Shown here one piece after another: positions 53,895 through 62,804 of a DNA stretch of 64,000 nucleotides. The DNA is from Listeria swaminathanii. Lineage in GTDB: Bacteria; Bacillota; Bacilli; Lactobacillales; Listeriaceae. Location: NCBI RefSeq assembly GCF_014229645.1, contig NZ_JAATOD010000002.1:310001-374000 (forward strand), read 5' to 3'. Positions within the stretch are counted from its first letter, which is position 1; every line of letters starts with the position of its first letter. The notes below the pieces were generated by a model. That model saw only the letters and a list, made by a program, of their open reading frames with translations, was not told the DNA's origin and ran no database searches. A program made the translations under genes and the position numbers.

Positions 53895-54536
53895 ATGACG
53901 AAAGCAATTTGGACTTGCCGAGCTTTTTTACTCGGATATTTTCTTGTTTTACATTTTACCGCAGACACGTATACTTTTTTAATTTTAAATGTTGGGCTTG
54001 CTTATATACCTTTCGAAATAGCTGTATTCCTCACAAAGAAACCTCGTGTATGGTGGATTTTTTGGCCACTCGGCATTGTTTGGTTAGTATTTTTCCCAAA
54101 TGCGCCTTATCTACTCACTGACTTGCTACATTTACAGCGCTTAGAGATTTACGGAGCAGAAGGAATACTTTCGACATCGCCTTGGTTATGGCGCCACTTC
54201 ACTTATATTATCGTTGGCGTATTCTTTGGATTATTTATTGGCTTCTGGTCCTTTGCAAAAATGCTCGCTGAAATAAGAAGACGCTTTAATTGGACTAGCT
54301 GGTTAAGTTATCAACTACTAGCCATTGGTTTAATCTTATTATCAAGCTATGCCATTTATATTGGCAGATTTTCACGCCTGCATTCGATTCATTTACTAAC
54401 ACAACCAATCGATTCTATCCAAATCATGTTTAGTGTTTTTCACTGGCCATTCTGGAACTTTGTGTTCTACTTCTCGATTATTCAATATGTCATTTATACG
54501 CTATTTAGCAGGTTTTCTAGCTCACTAAAAAACTAA
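53895..54536 (+). CDS. DUF1361 membrane protein
   Basis: 213 aa with about six hydrophobic segments and the DUF1361 signature LGIVWLVFFPNAPYLLTDLLHL (about residues 58-79). Function unknown. ATG 53895 is preceded by GAGGTG. It lies 55 bases after the yeiH gene and may be cotranscribed; a long terminator hairpin begins at its stop codon. Confidence 0.88.
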   Translation: MTKAIWTCRAFLLGYFLVLHFTADTYTFLILNVGLAYIPFEIAVFLTKKPRVWWIFWPLGIVWLVFFPNAPYLLTDLLHLQRLEIYGAEGILSTSPWLWRHFTYIIVGVFFGLFIGFWSFAKMLAEIRRRFNWTSWLSYQLLAIGLILLSSYAIYIGRFSRLHSIHLLTQPIDSIQIMFSVFHWPFWNFVFYFSIIQYVIYTLFSRFSSSLKN

Positions 54537-54577
54537 AAACGTTTGTATTTAAGAAAGTTCTTAAATACAAACGTTTT
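54536..54577 (+). terminator. bidirectional terminator after the DUF1361 gene
   Basis: An 18-bp stem (54536-54553 with 54560-54577) with a short loop and a T run. It also ends the convergent MazG-type gene at 54579. Confidence 0.95.
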
Positions 54578-54578
54578 T

Positions 54579-54896
54579 TTAATCGATATGGAGTTTGCTT
54601 CGTTCCGCCGAAAAGCCTTGCGGATAGCGGCGTTTTAATTTTTCGATATTTAATTCGGCAACGGTTTCCATGCTTATGTCCGCCCATTTAGCAATTTGCG
54701 ATACGTACCAAAGAACATCTCCTAATTCTTTCGTCAACGCATCTTTATCTAAATCGTGTCCATGAAAAGCATATTTCTTAATCAAATCAGCAACTTCACC
54801 GGCTTCTCCAGCTATTCCAAGTCCGTAATTCGTTAATGCCTGTTCGTGTGTTGCTGCAGTTCTATTTGCTAAAACTTGATACTCTTTAAAATCCAT
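54579..54896 (-). CDS. MazG-type nucleotide pyrophosphohydrolase (first)
   Basis: 105 aa. The MazG core is visible: GIAGEAGEVADLIKKYAFHG (EExxE-type helix, about 27-46) and LTKELGDVLWYVSQIAKWA (ExxD, about 54-72), the metal-binding residues of this family. It hydrolyses nucleoside triphosphates to monophosphates. A second, different member is 420 bases away (55314-55616). RBS GGAGG precedes ATG 54896. Confidence 0.9.
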   Translation of the reverse strand: MDFKEYQVLANRTAATHEQALTNYGLGIAGEAGEVADLIKKYAFHGHDLDKDALTKELGDVLWYVSQIAKWADISMETVAELNIEKLKRRYPQGFSAERSKLHID

Positions 54897-55094
54897 GTGT
54901 TGTCCTCCTTGCCTCTCTCACTTTCTTACTATAACAGATAATTTTTTTCCTTTGCAGTCTTGACTATTTCGGAATTATGCGAACTGATGCTCTATCAATG
55001 CCTTTCATCTTTAAAAAAATTTTCTCTTTAAAGGCTTATTTTTTTTAAGTTATTCCTTTATAATAGAGATAAGATTTCTGAAAGGAGCTTTTAA

Positions 55095-55271
55095 ATGAAA
55101 TTAGCTAGCTTAGTTGTACTTCTTGTTGGTTTGATTGGCTTTGGTTTTTCGTTTAGCATAACTGGACTTATCGGTTTCGGTGTTTGTATCATTTCGCTTA
55201 TTTTTATTGTAGCAGGCATTTTCGCAATGATTCGTTCTAAAAAAAGTCGCAAACGATCTTATTCTTATTAA
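55095..55271 (+). CDS. small two-TM membrane protein
   Basis: 58 aa, missed by length cut-offs. ATG 55095 is preceded by AAAGGAGC at a normal distance, and a TATAAT lies at 55059-55064. Two hydrophobic segments (about 3-22 and 24-45) are followed by a basic tail RSKKSRKRSYSY. It is followed by a perfect terminator, so it is probably a real gene. Function unknown; it resembles small stress-related membrane proteins of Firmicutes. Confidence 0.8.
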   Translation: MKLASLVVLLVGLIGFGFSFSITGLIGFGVCIISLIFIVAGIFAMIRSKKSRKRSYSY

Positions 55272-55275
55272 ATAA

Positions 55276-55312
55276 AAAAGCTGCTTTATCCTTCATTGGT
55301 AAAGCAGCTTTT
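55276..55312 (+). terminator. bidirectional terminator after the 58-aa gene
   Basis: A 13-bp stem (AAAAGCTGCTTTA, 55276-55288, with 55300-55312) with a T run; it also ends the convergent gene at 55314. Confidence 0.94.
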
Positions 55313-55313
55313 T

Positions 55314-55616
55314 CTATTCTTTCGGCCACGTTCGCGTACGATTTTCCGCTAACTTTAAGCGAACAAGTTCCTCACCATCTGCCCCCATACTTTCAGCAAT
55401 TTGAAGTGCATATATCATGACATCCGCTACTTCTTTTAAAATTGCTTCCCGGTTTTCTTTTAACGCTATTTCATCCGTTTTCCACTGAAAGCATTCAAGT
55501 AGTTCAGACGCCTCAAGCGATAGCGAAATTGCCAAATCTTTCGGGTGATTATATTGATCTAACCAATCGCGTTCTTTTAGAAAAGCAGTAATTTCAGCTT
55601 GTAATTGTTTCACCAT
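55314..55616 (-). CDS. MazG-like/dCTPase-type nucleotide pyrophosphohydrolase (second)
   Basis: 100 aa from ATG 55616, where AAAGGAGC is well placed; the reading to 55679 adds residues from a terminator region. Core motifs SLSLEASELLECFQWK (EExxE-like) and ILKEVADVMIYALQIAESM (ExxD) fit the MazG-like RS21-C6/DCTPP1 group, which removes dCTP and modified nucleotides. It lies next to the ribonucleotide reductase operon, suggesting a link with dNTP pool control. Confidence 0.88.
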   Translation of the reverse strand: MVKQLQAEITAFLKERDWLDQYNHPKDLAISLSLEASELLECFQWKTDEIALKENREAILKEVADVMIYALQIAESMGADGEELVRLKLAENRTRTWPKE

Positions 55617-55670
55617 TTTCGCTCCTTTAGAAGATTTTTTGTGAAATATATCGCAAACACCTTTATAAAA

Positions 55671-55714
55671 AATGAGCACTAAGCCGCCTAATATTAGGAA
55701 ACTTACTGCTCATT
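55671..55714 (-). terminator. terminator of the nrdAB-flavodoxin-thioredoxin operon
   Basis: Minus-strand AATGAGCA/TGCTCATT stem (55707-55714 with 55671-55678), with an inner TAAG...TCCTAATATTAGG...CTTA fold, is followed by a T run. Confidence 0.9.
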
Positions 55715-55717
55715 CAA

Positions 55718-56044
55718 TTATGCGTTTAAAGAAATTGCTTCTTCAATTTTGTTTGGTGGGATAAATCCGTTTAAACGGTGGATTTCTTCGCCGCCTTTGT
55801 AAAGTACAAGTGTTGGTGTTTGTTGTACATCACGGTCAAAAAAGAAGTTTTCGCCCATTTCTTCTAATTTTACTTTTAATACTTTTACTTTGCTTGCGTT
55901 TTCAGAGTTTTTGAATTCAGCAAAAGAAAGGTCAAGCATTTTGCAATTAGGACAATTGTCTTTCCAATAATCTACATATACTAATTCTTCCCCATTAATA
56001 TGAGCTGCGAATTCTTCAGCTGTTTTAATTTCAATACTTGTCAT
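55718..56044 (-). CDS. thioredoxin-like protein
   Basis: 108 aa from ATG 56044, overlapping the flavodoxin stop codon (ATGA); the upstream 13 residues of the open frame belong to the flavodoxin gene. The active site is CPNC (residues 31-34) rather than CGPC, with a cis-Pro in QTPTLVLYKGGEEIHRLNG. The place in the nrdAB operon suggests that it reduces the ribonucleotide reductase or the flavodoxin. Confidence 0.92.
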   Translation of the reverse strand: MTSIEIKTAEEFAAHINGEELVYVDYWKDNCPNCKMLDLSFAEFKNSENASKVKVLKVKLEEMGENFFFDRDVQQTPTLVLYKGGEEIHRLNGFIPPNKIEEAISLNA

Positions 56045-56478
56045 TTGATTCCACTCCTTAATGCTAAAATTTTCTTGACCCAATTGTCTATGTCAGCCGC
56101 ATCTTGTTCTGTGTGCGGCATTTGTTCTATTTTTAAGGTTGGGTAGCTTGTTCCGAAATAGGTTACCATTCGGTCGACAGCTCCGCAATAAAAATCCATA
56201 CCCCATTGTGTTTCCCCAGTGCCAAAAATGGCTACGTTCTTGGGCTTTACGGCTAGTTCCGCGATAAAATCTTTCATATCTGGCGGTGTTCTTCCGTAGT
56301 CGACTGTCCATGCCCCCAACACGTACAAGTCAAAATCCTCATCAAGCGGATACGCGGCGGAAGGAGATACGCGAAAGGACACAACTTCATGCCCTTCGCT
56401 TTGTAATCTCGCTTCAATTTCATCAGCCACCATTTTCGTATTCCCACTTAGAGAATCAAAGGCTAACAAAATTCTCAT
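56041..56478 (-). CDS. flavodoxin
   Basis: 145 aa. FMN phosphate loop SLSGNTKMVADEI (about residues 9-21) and the FMN-binding GTGETQWG loop with LGAWTVDYGRTPP. Coupled to nrdB upstream and thioredoxin downstream by 4-base ATGA overlaps. In Listeria it may act with the reductase cofactor as an electron carrier, similar to NrdI, although its sequence is of the long-chain flavodoxin type; its exact role is inferred. Confidence 0.9.
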   Translation of the reverse strand: MRILLAFDSLSGNTKMVADEIEARLQSEGHEVVSFRVSPSAAYPLDEDFDLYVLGAWTVDYGRTPPDMKDFIAELAVKPKNVAIFGTGETQWGMDFYCGAVDRMVTYFGTSYPTLKIEQMPHTEQDAADIDNWVKKILALRSGIK

Positions 56479-57524
56479 AAATCGTCGAATCCGTTATCCA
56501 TATTCGTTTTTTTATAGCTTGAATTGCGCATTTCGAAAAAGTCGGTTTTTGTTTCTGTAAAGTTATCTGCATAGGCTTTAATCCACGTCATCGTGTTGTC
56601 GCTATGTCCTGGATAAAGTTCTGGAATACCAAGCATTCCTAGCATTTTGTTGGCACGATATTTCACGTAATCAACCATTTCTTCTACATCAATGCCTTCA
56701 ATGCCTTGTAAAACTTCTTCGGACCATTCTGTTTCAAGTTCAACAGCGTGGCGGAAAGCTTCATGTGTGTATGCTACTAACTCATCTGTTTGTAATTCTG
56801 GGTTTTCCCCAAGGATAGCCCGGATTACTTCTGAAATAAATTTCGAGTGAGCTAATTCATCACGATTGATAAAGCTAATGATTTTCCCAGTTCCTGTCAT
56901 TTTATTTTGACGAACAAGGTTGTAGAAGTAAGCAAAGCCACTGTAGAAATTAATTCCTTCTAAAATAGAAGATTGAATTAACGCTTTGACAAGTGTTTCA
57001 CCTGTTTTATTATTCATGAAATCATCATACGCTTCCATGATTGGCTCGTTACGTTTAATGATTGTCGGATGTGTTCTTGCAAGTTCAAATACGCGATTTT
57101 GTTCTTGTAAGTTGGTGATAGAAGCAAGTACATAAGAGTAACTTTCATTATGGATTACTTCTTGTTGCCCGATAATCGCTGCATTCGCATGAACTGCTGG
57201 ATCGGTAATGTATTCCGCAATATTGTAAATGAAACGTGTTTGCGGAGAATCAAGTGTTGCTAGTAAGCCAATGATGGCATCAAAAGCATATTTTTCTTCT
57301 TCCGAAAGATTCGGATATTGTTTAGCATCACTTTTCATGTCTACTTCATCTGGAATCCAGTAGTTAGTAGAAAGTTCTTTATAAGCACGGTAGAAAGATG
57401 GATACGGGATATCATTCCAATTCAAAATCCCGCTAGTTTCTCCGTTTATGATTGAAGTAGAACGATTAGGAAATAAAGGTTCTAAAATTTTAATGCGTGT
57501 AAGTTGTTCTTTTTGGTTAGCCAT
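56475..57524 (-). CDS. nrdB: class I ribonucleotide reductase beta subunit
   Basis: 349 aa, typical length. Contains the diiron and tyrosyl-radical helices of class I R2 proteins: DEVDMKSDAKQYPNLSEEEKYAFDAIIGLLATLDS, IGQQEVIHNESYSYVL and NRDELAHSKFISEV. It generates the radical used by the alpha subunit. It follows nrdA by 55 bases and overlaps the flavodoxin gene. Assigned with nrdA to class Ia. Confidence 0.96.
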   Translation of the reverse strand: MANQKEQLTRIKILEPLFPNRSTSIINGETSGILNWNDIPYPSFYRAYKELSTNYWIPDEVDMKSDAKQYPNLSEEEKYAFDAIIGLLATLDSPQTRFIYNIAEYITDPAVHANAAIIGQQEVIHNESYSYVLASITNLQEQNRVFELARTHPTIIKRNEPIMEAYDDFMNNKTGETLVKALIQSSILEGINFYSGFAYFYNLVRQNKMTGTGKIISFINRDELAHSKFISEVIRAILGENPELQTDELVAYTHEAFRHAVELETEWSEEVLQGIEGIDVEEMVDYVKYRANKMLGMLGIPELYPGHSDNTMTWIKAYADNFTETKTDFFEMRNSSYKKTNMDNGFDDL

Positions 57525-57579
57525 CTAGGCAAGCCCTCCCTTTCATTTTTGCGTTATCCATAAAGTGTTTAGAGATTTA

Positions 57580-59856
57580 TCAGCTTGAGCACCATTCGCA
57601 CTCTTCTACGTCGATATCGTTTGAACGGACATAGTAAGTTGTTTTTAATCCTTCATTCCAAGCAGTCATGTGTAGTTCAAGTAATTTACTTGCTTTGATG
57701 CCACTTGGTACGTAGAAGTTAAAGCTTAGCGATTGATCCACGTGACGTTGACGGCGACCATTTTGACGAACACTTGCGAATTGGTCTACTTTGTAAGCAC
57801 CTTTTTCGTAGTATGGATATGTGCTTAAGTTTAAGTCTGGTGCGATTACTGGACGGCGGTAATCTTTTTTCTCTTCATAGTAGAACGCACTGTAAATTGG
57901 GTCGATGGAAGCAGTGGAGCCAGCAATTTGTGCCGTACTCATATTTGGCGCTACAGCTACAAGGTACGCATTACGTAAGCCTTTTTCTGCTACTTCTTTC
58001 GCTAATTCTTGCCATTCAGCTGAATTATAGTTACGACGTGCGAAATATTCTCCAGTGTTCCAATCGCTTCCTTTGAAGACTTTGTAAGCACCTTTTTCTT
58101 GAGCTAGTTTGTTACTAGCTCGAATTGCTAAATAGTTGATTTGTTCATATAATTCATCGGCATATTTCTCAGCTTCTTCTGAGTCCCAAGCGATATTTTT
58201 AAGAGCAAGCAGGTGATGCCAACCGAATGTTCCAAGTCCGATAGAACGGTATTTTTGGTTTGTAATCGTTGCTTGTGGTACTGGTAGTTCGTTTAAGTCG
58301 ATAACGTTATCAAGCATACGTACCTCGACTTCGATTAAACGTTCTAACGTGCCTTCTTCTTCCGCCACAACTGCACGGCCTAAGTTAACAGAAGATAAGT
58401 TACATACAACAAAATCTCCCGCTTGTTTTGTAATAACGATTTGATCACCAGAAATAATTTCTTGAATCATTTTTGTTGGGCTCATATTTTGCATAATTTC
58501 TGTACATAAGTTACTAGAATAAACCATGCCTTCGTGTTTGTTAGGGTTCATTCTGTTTACTTCATCGCGGTAGAACATGAATGGGTTACCTGTTTCAAGT
58601 TGACTTACCATCACACGTTTCATAATATCAATTGCTTTAACGATTTTTTTGCTGATTGTTTCGTCAGCTACTAATTCGTCATATTTTTCGCGGAAAGTAC
58701 CTTCACCTTTTGTTTCATCGTAGAAATCTTGTAAGTACCAGCCTTTTTTCGCTTTTACTTCATGTGGATCGAATAAATACCACTCGCCACGACGTTCTAC
58801 AGCTTCCATGAAAATATCAGGAATACAAACGGCAGTAAATACATCATGTGCGCGTAGACGTTGGTCACCATTGTTTAAACGTAAATCAAGGAAAGATTCG
58901 ATATCTTTATGGAAAACGTCTAGATAAACAGCAATCGCACCTTTACGTTGGCCTAATTGGTCCACGCTCACTGCTGTATTGTTTAATTGTTTGATCCAAG
59001 GAATAACGCCGCCACTTGCACCTTTTACGCCGCGGATAGCAGCTCCTGTTGAACGAACATAACCAAGATATGCACCAACACCACCACCGTGCTTAGAAAC
59101 TCTAGCAACGTCTGTATTGCTGTCATAAATACCTTGCAAGCTATCATCTACTGTATCAATGAAACAACTAGATAACTGTCCGCCAACTTTTCCAGCATTT
59201 GCGAGCGTTGGAGTTGCAACAGTCATATATAGATTACTTAAAGCCCAGTAAGCTTCTTCTACTAATTTCATACGTTTTTCTTTTGGTTCATTTTGCATTA
59301 AATAAAGTGCGATAGTTAACCAACGTTCTTGTGGCAACTCATACACATTACGTTCAGAGTCAGTTGCTAAATAACGAGTCGCAAGTAAATACAAACCGTT
59401 ATAAGTAAATAATTTATCTTTTTCAGGGTCAATTAATTTCCCTGCTGCAATTAAATCTTCTTTAGAATAATTTTTTAAGATATTTCCGGAGTAAATACCA
59501 CGTTCGCCTAAACTTTCTTGAAGTCCCACGTACGAACCATATTTATCATCGTCATTATAAAAACGATTTTTACTCGCTTTTTTATATAATTTATTTAAAT
59601 AAAGGCGTGCCGCGAAATGTTCCCATTCAGGAATGTGAATATCTGTACGAGCTTCTGCTTCCCTAATTAAATAATCGACTAATTCGTCAGCCGCGTAATC
59701 TTCCTTCTTCTCTACAAAATTAAAAACCTTACGTTTGTAATCTTCTAAATCAAGTTTCGGAAATTCTTCATGGATTTTCTCTAAATATCCATCCAATCGG
59801 CTTTTGTCAAAAGGTAGCTTTCTGTTTCCCCCGTCTTTTACTATGTAAGTTGTCAT
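57580..59856 (-). CDS. nrdA: class Ia ribonucleotide reductase alpha subunit
   Basis: 758 aa from ATG 59856; the longer reading starting 6 codons earlier puts AAAGG only a few bases from its ATG, so the choice is not certain. The N-terminal ~90 residues form an ATP-cone (VKDGGNRKLPFDKSRLDGYLEK), the allosteric domain that class Ib NrdE lacks. The catalytic barrel carries active-site cysteines (SSCFIDTVDDS, NLCTEIM) and the C-terminal CEWC pair that exchanges electrons. It makes dNTP precursors from NDPs. A candidate NrdR operator overlaps its promoter. Confidence 0.95.
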   Translation of the reverse strand: MTTYIVKDGGNRKLPFDKSRLDGYLEKIHEEFPKLDLEDYKRKVFNFVEKKEDYAADELVDYLIREAEARTDIHIPEWEHFAARLYLNKLYKKASKNRFYNDDDKYGSYVGLQESLGERGIYSGNILKNYSKEDLIAAGKLIDPEKDKLFTYNGLYLLATRYLATDSERNVYELPQERWLTIALYLMQNEPKEKRMKLVEEAYWALSNLYMTVATPTLANAGKVGGQLSSCFIDTVDDSLQGIYDSNTDVARVSKHGGGVGAYLGYVRSTGAAIRGVKGASGGVIPWIKQLNNTAVSVDQLGQRKGAIAVYLDVFHKDIESFLDLRLNNGDQRLRAHDVFTAVCIPDIFMEAVERRGEWYLFDPHEVKAKKGWYLQDFYDETKGEGTFREKYDELVADETISKKIVKAIDIMKRVMVSQLETGNPFMFYRDEVNRMNPNKHEGMVYSSNLCTEIMQNMSPTKMIQEIISGDQIVITKQAGDFVVCNLSSVNLGRAVVAEEEGTLERLIEVEVRMLDNVIDLNELPVPQATITNQKYRSIGLGTFGWHHLLALKNIAWDSEEAEKYADELYEQINYLAIRASNKLAQEKGAYKVFKGSDWNTGEYFARRNYNSAEWQELAKEVAEKGLRNAYLVAVAPNMSTAQIAGSTASIDPIYSAFYYEEKKDYRRPVIAPDLNLSTYPYYEKGAYKVDQFASVRQNGRRQRHVDQSLSFNFYVPSGIKASKLLELHMTAWNEGLKTTYYVRSNDIDVEECEWCSS

Positions 59857-60033
59857 TTGCAATCCCCATTTCATCCTTTTTTCCTCGTTGTAAAAATATC
59901 TGATTCATTTTGCGCTTTTCATTCGTCCGCTGAACTATTTGTGGTCGTTCCAAGGAGCAAAAAAATTAACTTTTAAAGGAGCAAATTCCCCTCAATAAAA
60001 GTTAAAAGGCGATGAAGCAATATTTCGCTTTCG

Positions 60034-60082
60034 ATACTATATATAGTATAACTTTTTTTATGTGAATGCAAGATATAGTGCT
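60034..60082 (-). promoter_or_regulatory. nrdAB promoter with NrdR-like boxes
   Basis: On the minus strand TTGCAT (60066-60071) and TACTAT (60043-60048) are 17 bases apart. A perfect 16-bp palindrome ATACTATATATAGTAT (60034-60049) covers the -10, and a second imperfect box (about 60067-60082, GCAAGATATAGTGC core) covers the -35. The centres are about 33 bases apart, near the three-turn spacing of tandem NrdR boxes. Confidence 0.75.
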
Positions 60083-60412
60083 TTGATTTTATTACCAAAA
60101 ACCCCAAAACAATGATTACAACAAGGTTCCCGGCAAATAAAAAAATTTTTTCCGACAATTGTGTGTTTTCGAGCATATTTTCAGTACTAAAATGCTACTA
60201 CTTGTAGTGGCTATTTTTTTCATAGATTCTATATTTAGTAGTTAAAAAATGTGCTTTTTCTAACTTCACAATCTTTTATGATTTCATTTCGTCACCTTTC
60301 TGACAAAATTGTAAGATTAACGATTGATTTTGTTAGTTAACAAAAGGGAAAAACTTGTCTTTTCGTTGTAAACTTAATGTAATAAAACAAATGACGAGAG
60401 GATGAAGGAGAA
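60083..60412. other. intergenic region upstream of the YxeA-like gene
   Basis: AT-rich region holding a small hairpin ACTAC/GTAGT near 60207-60219 followed by T7, which is too weak to call a terminator. A short open frame on the minus strand at 59973-60176 overlaps the NrdR-like boxes and is not credible. Confidence 0.5.
60355..60383 (+). promoter_or_regulatory. predicted promoter of the YxeA-like gene
   Basis: TTGTCT (60355-60360) and TGTAAT (60378-60383) are separated by 17 bases and lie 30 bases before the start codon. Confidence 0.6.
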
Positions 60413-60754
60413 ATGTTCACTAAAAAAAGAGGTTTAATGTTATTAGCTGCCATTCTTCTAACTGTTTGTGCGATTTGGGAATATGCGATGCCAACCGATG
60501 CCGCAGTAAAATCCTACTACCTTAAAGTAGAAGCTACTGGAAAACCTGTTCAAAAAAATCAATTCAAAGGTTTCAAATATAATGCAAAAGTATATGATGA
60601 TAAAGGAAAACAAAAACAACTTACTTTTTACTCAGAAAAAGAGTTAACAAAAAACGACCAATTTAAAGTACTCATCGGTGAAAATAAAATGGTCGTTAAT
60701 TATAAAAAAATCAAAAACGTTCCAGATACAATGAAATATTTAGCAGAACAATAA
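60413..60754 (+). CDS. YxeA-family (DUF1093) secreted protein
   Basis: 113 aa. An N-terminal signal peptide or anchor (residues about 7-25) is followed by a small beta-rich domain YYLKVEATGKPVQKN-QFKGFKYNAKVYDDKGKQKQLTFYSE, the DUF1093/YxeA pattern. Function unknown. It is monocistronic with a well-formed terminator. Confidence 0.85.
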   Translation: MFTKKRGLMLLAAILLTVCAIWEYAMPTDAAVKSYYLKVEATGKPVQKNQFKGFKYNAKVYDDKGKQKQLTFYSEKELTKNDQFKVLIGENKMVVNYKKIKNVPDTMKYLAEQ

Positions 60755-60800
60755 AAAACGCTTTGTTATAGCCTTATCAAAAGGCTAAACAAAGCGTTTT
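60755..60800 (+). terminator. bidirectional terminator after the YxeA-like gene
   Basis: A nearly perfect 20-bp stem (60755-60775 with 60781-60800), A and T runs on the two sides; also serves convergent sepA. Confidence 0.95.
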
Positions 60801-60808
60801 ATTTTTTA

Positions 60809-62710
60809 TTAAGGTGTAACAATGTTGAAGACTGGGTTAAACTCATCTAGCAACGAAGCAAACTCAGCAAATTTCTTCGCATCGCCTTCTAGTTTTACGG
60901 ATTTGTCAGCGAAGGCTTCTTCAAAACTTTTCACCCCACCGAAAATATGATTAAAGGTATCGCGAGTTGTTGTTAACGTTAAGTCCGCTTTGTCGTCTGC
61001 CTCACTATCACGATAAATCAATACCGAATTGTTTACAAGCAAGTGATAATTTTCATCCACATCTGTCAGCTTCCAATTCATTGAAATCCGTTTATCAATC
61101 GAACGTTCACCATTTAAACGAATACCCATATAATCTAAAATCAAGTTAAATGGCATACCCTCAACGATATCAAGTGTAACACCAGAAATAACTTCCTCTG
61201 GTACAGAATTTCTTAGTTCATCCGCGCCAGCTAAGAAAACATTACGCCATGGTCCAGACTCAGATTGATAGCCAAGTTGTTCCAGCGCGTCAGCAAGTAG
61301 TGCTCTCGCTTCACCATTTTCTCCGTCTGCGAAGACCGCGTGTTTGACTACTTCTGCCACCCAGCGATACTCACCCGCTTCATAAGATACGCGCGCTTTT
61401 TTCACTACTTCATCAACGCCGCCCATGAATTCCACATATTTTTTCGCGACATCTTCTGGAGGTAGTGGATAAAGATCGGCCGGATTACCGTCATACCACC
61501 CAAGATAAAATTGATAAATTGCTTTAACATCATGGTTAAGCGTACCGTAATAACCACGCAAATACCATTTTTCTTCCAGTGCAGGAGGGAATTTCACAGC
61601 TTCTGCTACTTCAATCGCCGTTAATCCTTTATTAATAAAATGAAGCGTTTGGTCATGCATGTATTTATACGCATCACGTTGGTGGATCAGCATATCATTG
61701 ATTTCTTCATTTCCCCATGTTGGCCAGTGATGTTGGCCGATACACACTTCATATTTGTCGCCAAATGCGCGAATCGCTTTATCAATATCTTTCCACCACT
61801 CGTAAGCATCACGAATTTGTGCGCCACGTAGCGTTAAAATATTATGCAAGTTATGCACGGCATCTTCCGCGATATTAAGAAGTTTAAATTGCGGGAAATA
61901 CATCATATGTTCAGACGGAGCTTCTGTATTTGGTGCCATTAAAAATTCTACTTCAATCCCGTCAACAACACGTTTTTCATGGTCAAACGTAATTGTATCA
62001 TTTGGAGCTAATAAAGACATATGCCCTTTAGAAGCCGTTTTCCCAAGACCAGCATCTACTTGACCTAATTCTCCGCGTGATAAACGACTACCGTACATAT
62101 ACTCCGCACGGCGAATCATTGCGTTTCCGGCGAAAATATTTTCACTAACCGCCGCTTCCATAAATCCTTCTGGTCCAATGAGCGCCACTTTTCCAGAGGC
62201 CACATCTTCTTTACTAATAAGTCCAGCAACACCACCGTAATGATCTGCATGGGAATGCGTATAAATAATCGCCTTAATTGGTTTTTTCGGACGATGCTCA
62301 AAATATAATTCAAGTGCTGCACGAGCTGTTTCAACTGACATCAATGTATCTGTAATGACTAGGCCAGTGTCGCCTTCCATAATAGTCGTATTCGACATAT
62401 CAAAACCGCGTACTTGATAAACTCGGTCTGTTACTTTGAATAAGCCATTCGTCATATTAAGCTGAGCGATACGCCATAAACTTGGATTAACAGAATCAGG
62501 TGCTTCCCCTTCGATAAACTTGTAATCCTCTAGGTCCCAAACAGCGTGACCGTCTTCTGTATCCACTTTTACATGATCCCATGTCCCAATAAAGCCTTTC
62601 CTTGCATCATCAAAATCTTTCGTATTCTCAAAAGGTAACGCTTCTTTCACTTGGTTATTCACTTTCTTTGTAAACGTTGATGCTTCTTTTGGTAAGACTT
62701 TTTTTGTCAT
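60809..62710 (-). CDS. sepA: metallo-beta-lactamase-fold alkylsulfatase-like protein SepA
   Basis: 633 aa, matching the size and domain plan of SdsA1-type alkylsulfatases: a metallo-beta-lactamase domain with THSHADH (residues 151-157), a second metal motif later (GQHHWPTWGNEE), a middle dimerisation domain, and a C-terminal SCP2-like domain. It likely cleaves alkyl sulfates or related esters; the physiological substrate is unknown. A SigB-like promoter lies upstream. The name sepA is my recollection of lmo2157. Confidence 0.88.
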   Translation of the reverse strand: MTKKVLPKEASTFTKKVNNQVKEALPFENTKDFDDARKGFIGTWDHVKVDTEDGHAVWDLEDYKFIEGEAPDSVNPSLWRIAQLNMTNGLFKVTDRVYQVRGFDMSNTTIMEGDTGLVITDTLMSVETARAALELYFEHRPKKPIKAIIYTHSHADHYGGVAGLISKEDVASGKVALIGPEGFMEAAVSENIFAGNAMIRRAEYMYGSRLSRGELGQVDAGLGKTASKGHMSLLAPNDTITFDHEKRVVDGIEVEFLMAPNTEAPSEHMMYFPQFKLLNIAEDAVHNLHNILTLRGAQIRDAYEWWKDIDKAIRAFGDKYEVCIGQHHWPTWGNEEINDMLIHQRDAYKYMHDQTLHFINKGLTAIEVAEAVKFPPALEEKWYLRGYYGTLNHDVKAIYQFYLGWYDGNPADLYPLPPEDVAKKYVEFMGGVDEVVKKARVSYEAGEYRWVAEVVKHAVFADGENGEARALLADALEQLGYQSESGPWRNVFLAGADELRNSVPEEVISGVTLDIVEGMPFNLILDYMGIRLNGERSIDKRISMNWKLTDVDENYHLLVNNSVLIYRDSEADDKADLTLTTTRDTFNHIFGGVKSFEEAFADKSVKLEGDAKKFAEFASLLDEFNPVFNIVTP

Positions 62711-62754
62711 TATTGGTTTCCTCCTGCACGTTTATTTTCGCATACTTTCCTTCT

Positions 62755-62779
62755 ATACCTCCATTACAATAATCAAAAC
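62755..62779 (-). promoter_or_regulatory. SigB-like promoter of sepA
   Basis: On the minus strand GTTTTG (62774-62779) and AGGTAT (62755-62760) are 13 bases apart, close to the Listeria SigB consensus GTTT-N13-15-GGGTAT. Confidence 0.65.
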
Positions 62780-62804
62780 CTTTTGCTATTATTAGACAAA
62801 AAAA

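Noticed and set aside
59973-60176. 67-aa open frame on the minus strand before nrdA
   Set aside because: It covers the predicted promoter and NrdR-like boxes, lacks a good binding site and has no recognisable sequence.
60205-60240. Hairpin with T7 as terminator in the nrdA-yxeA gap
   Set aside because: The stem is 5 bp and no transcript would end there in the right direction with confidence.
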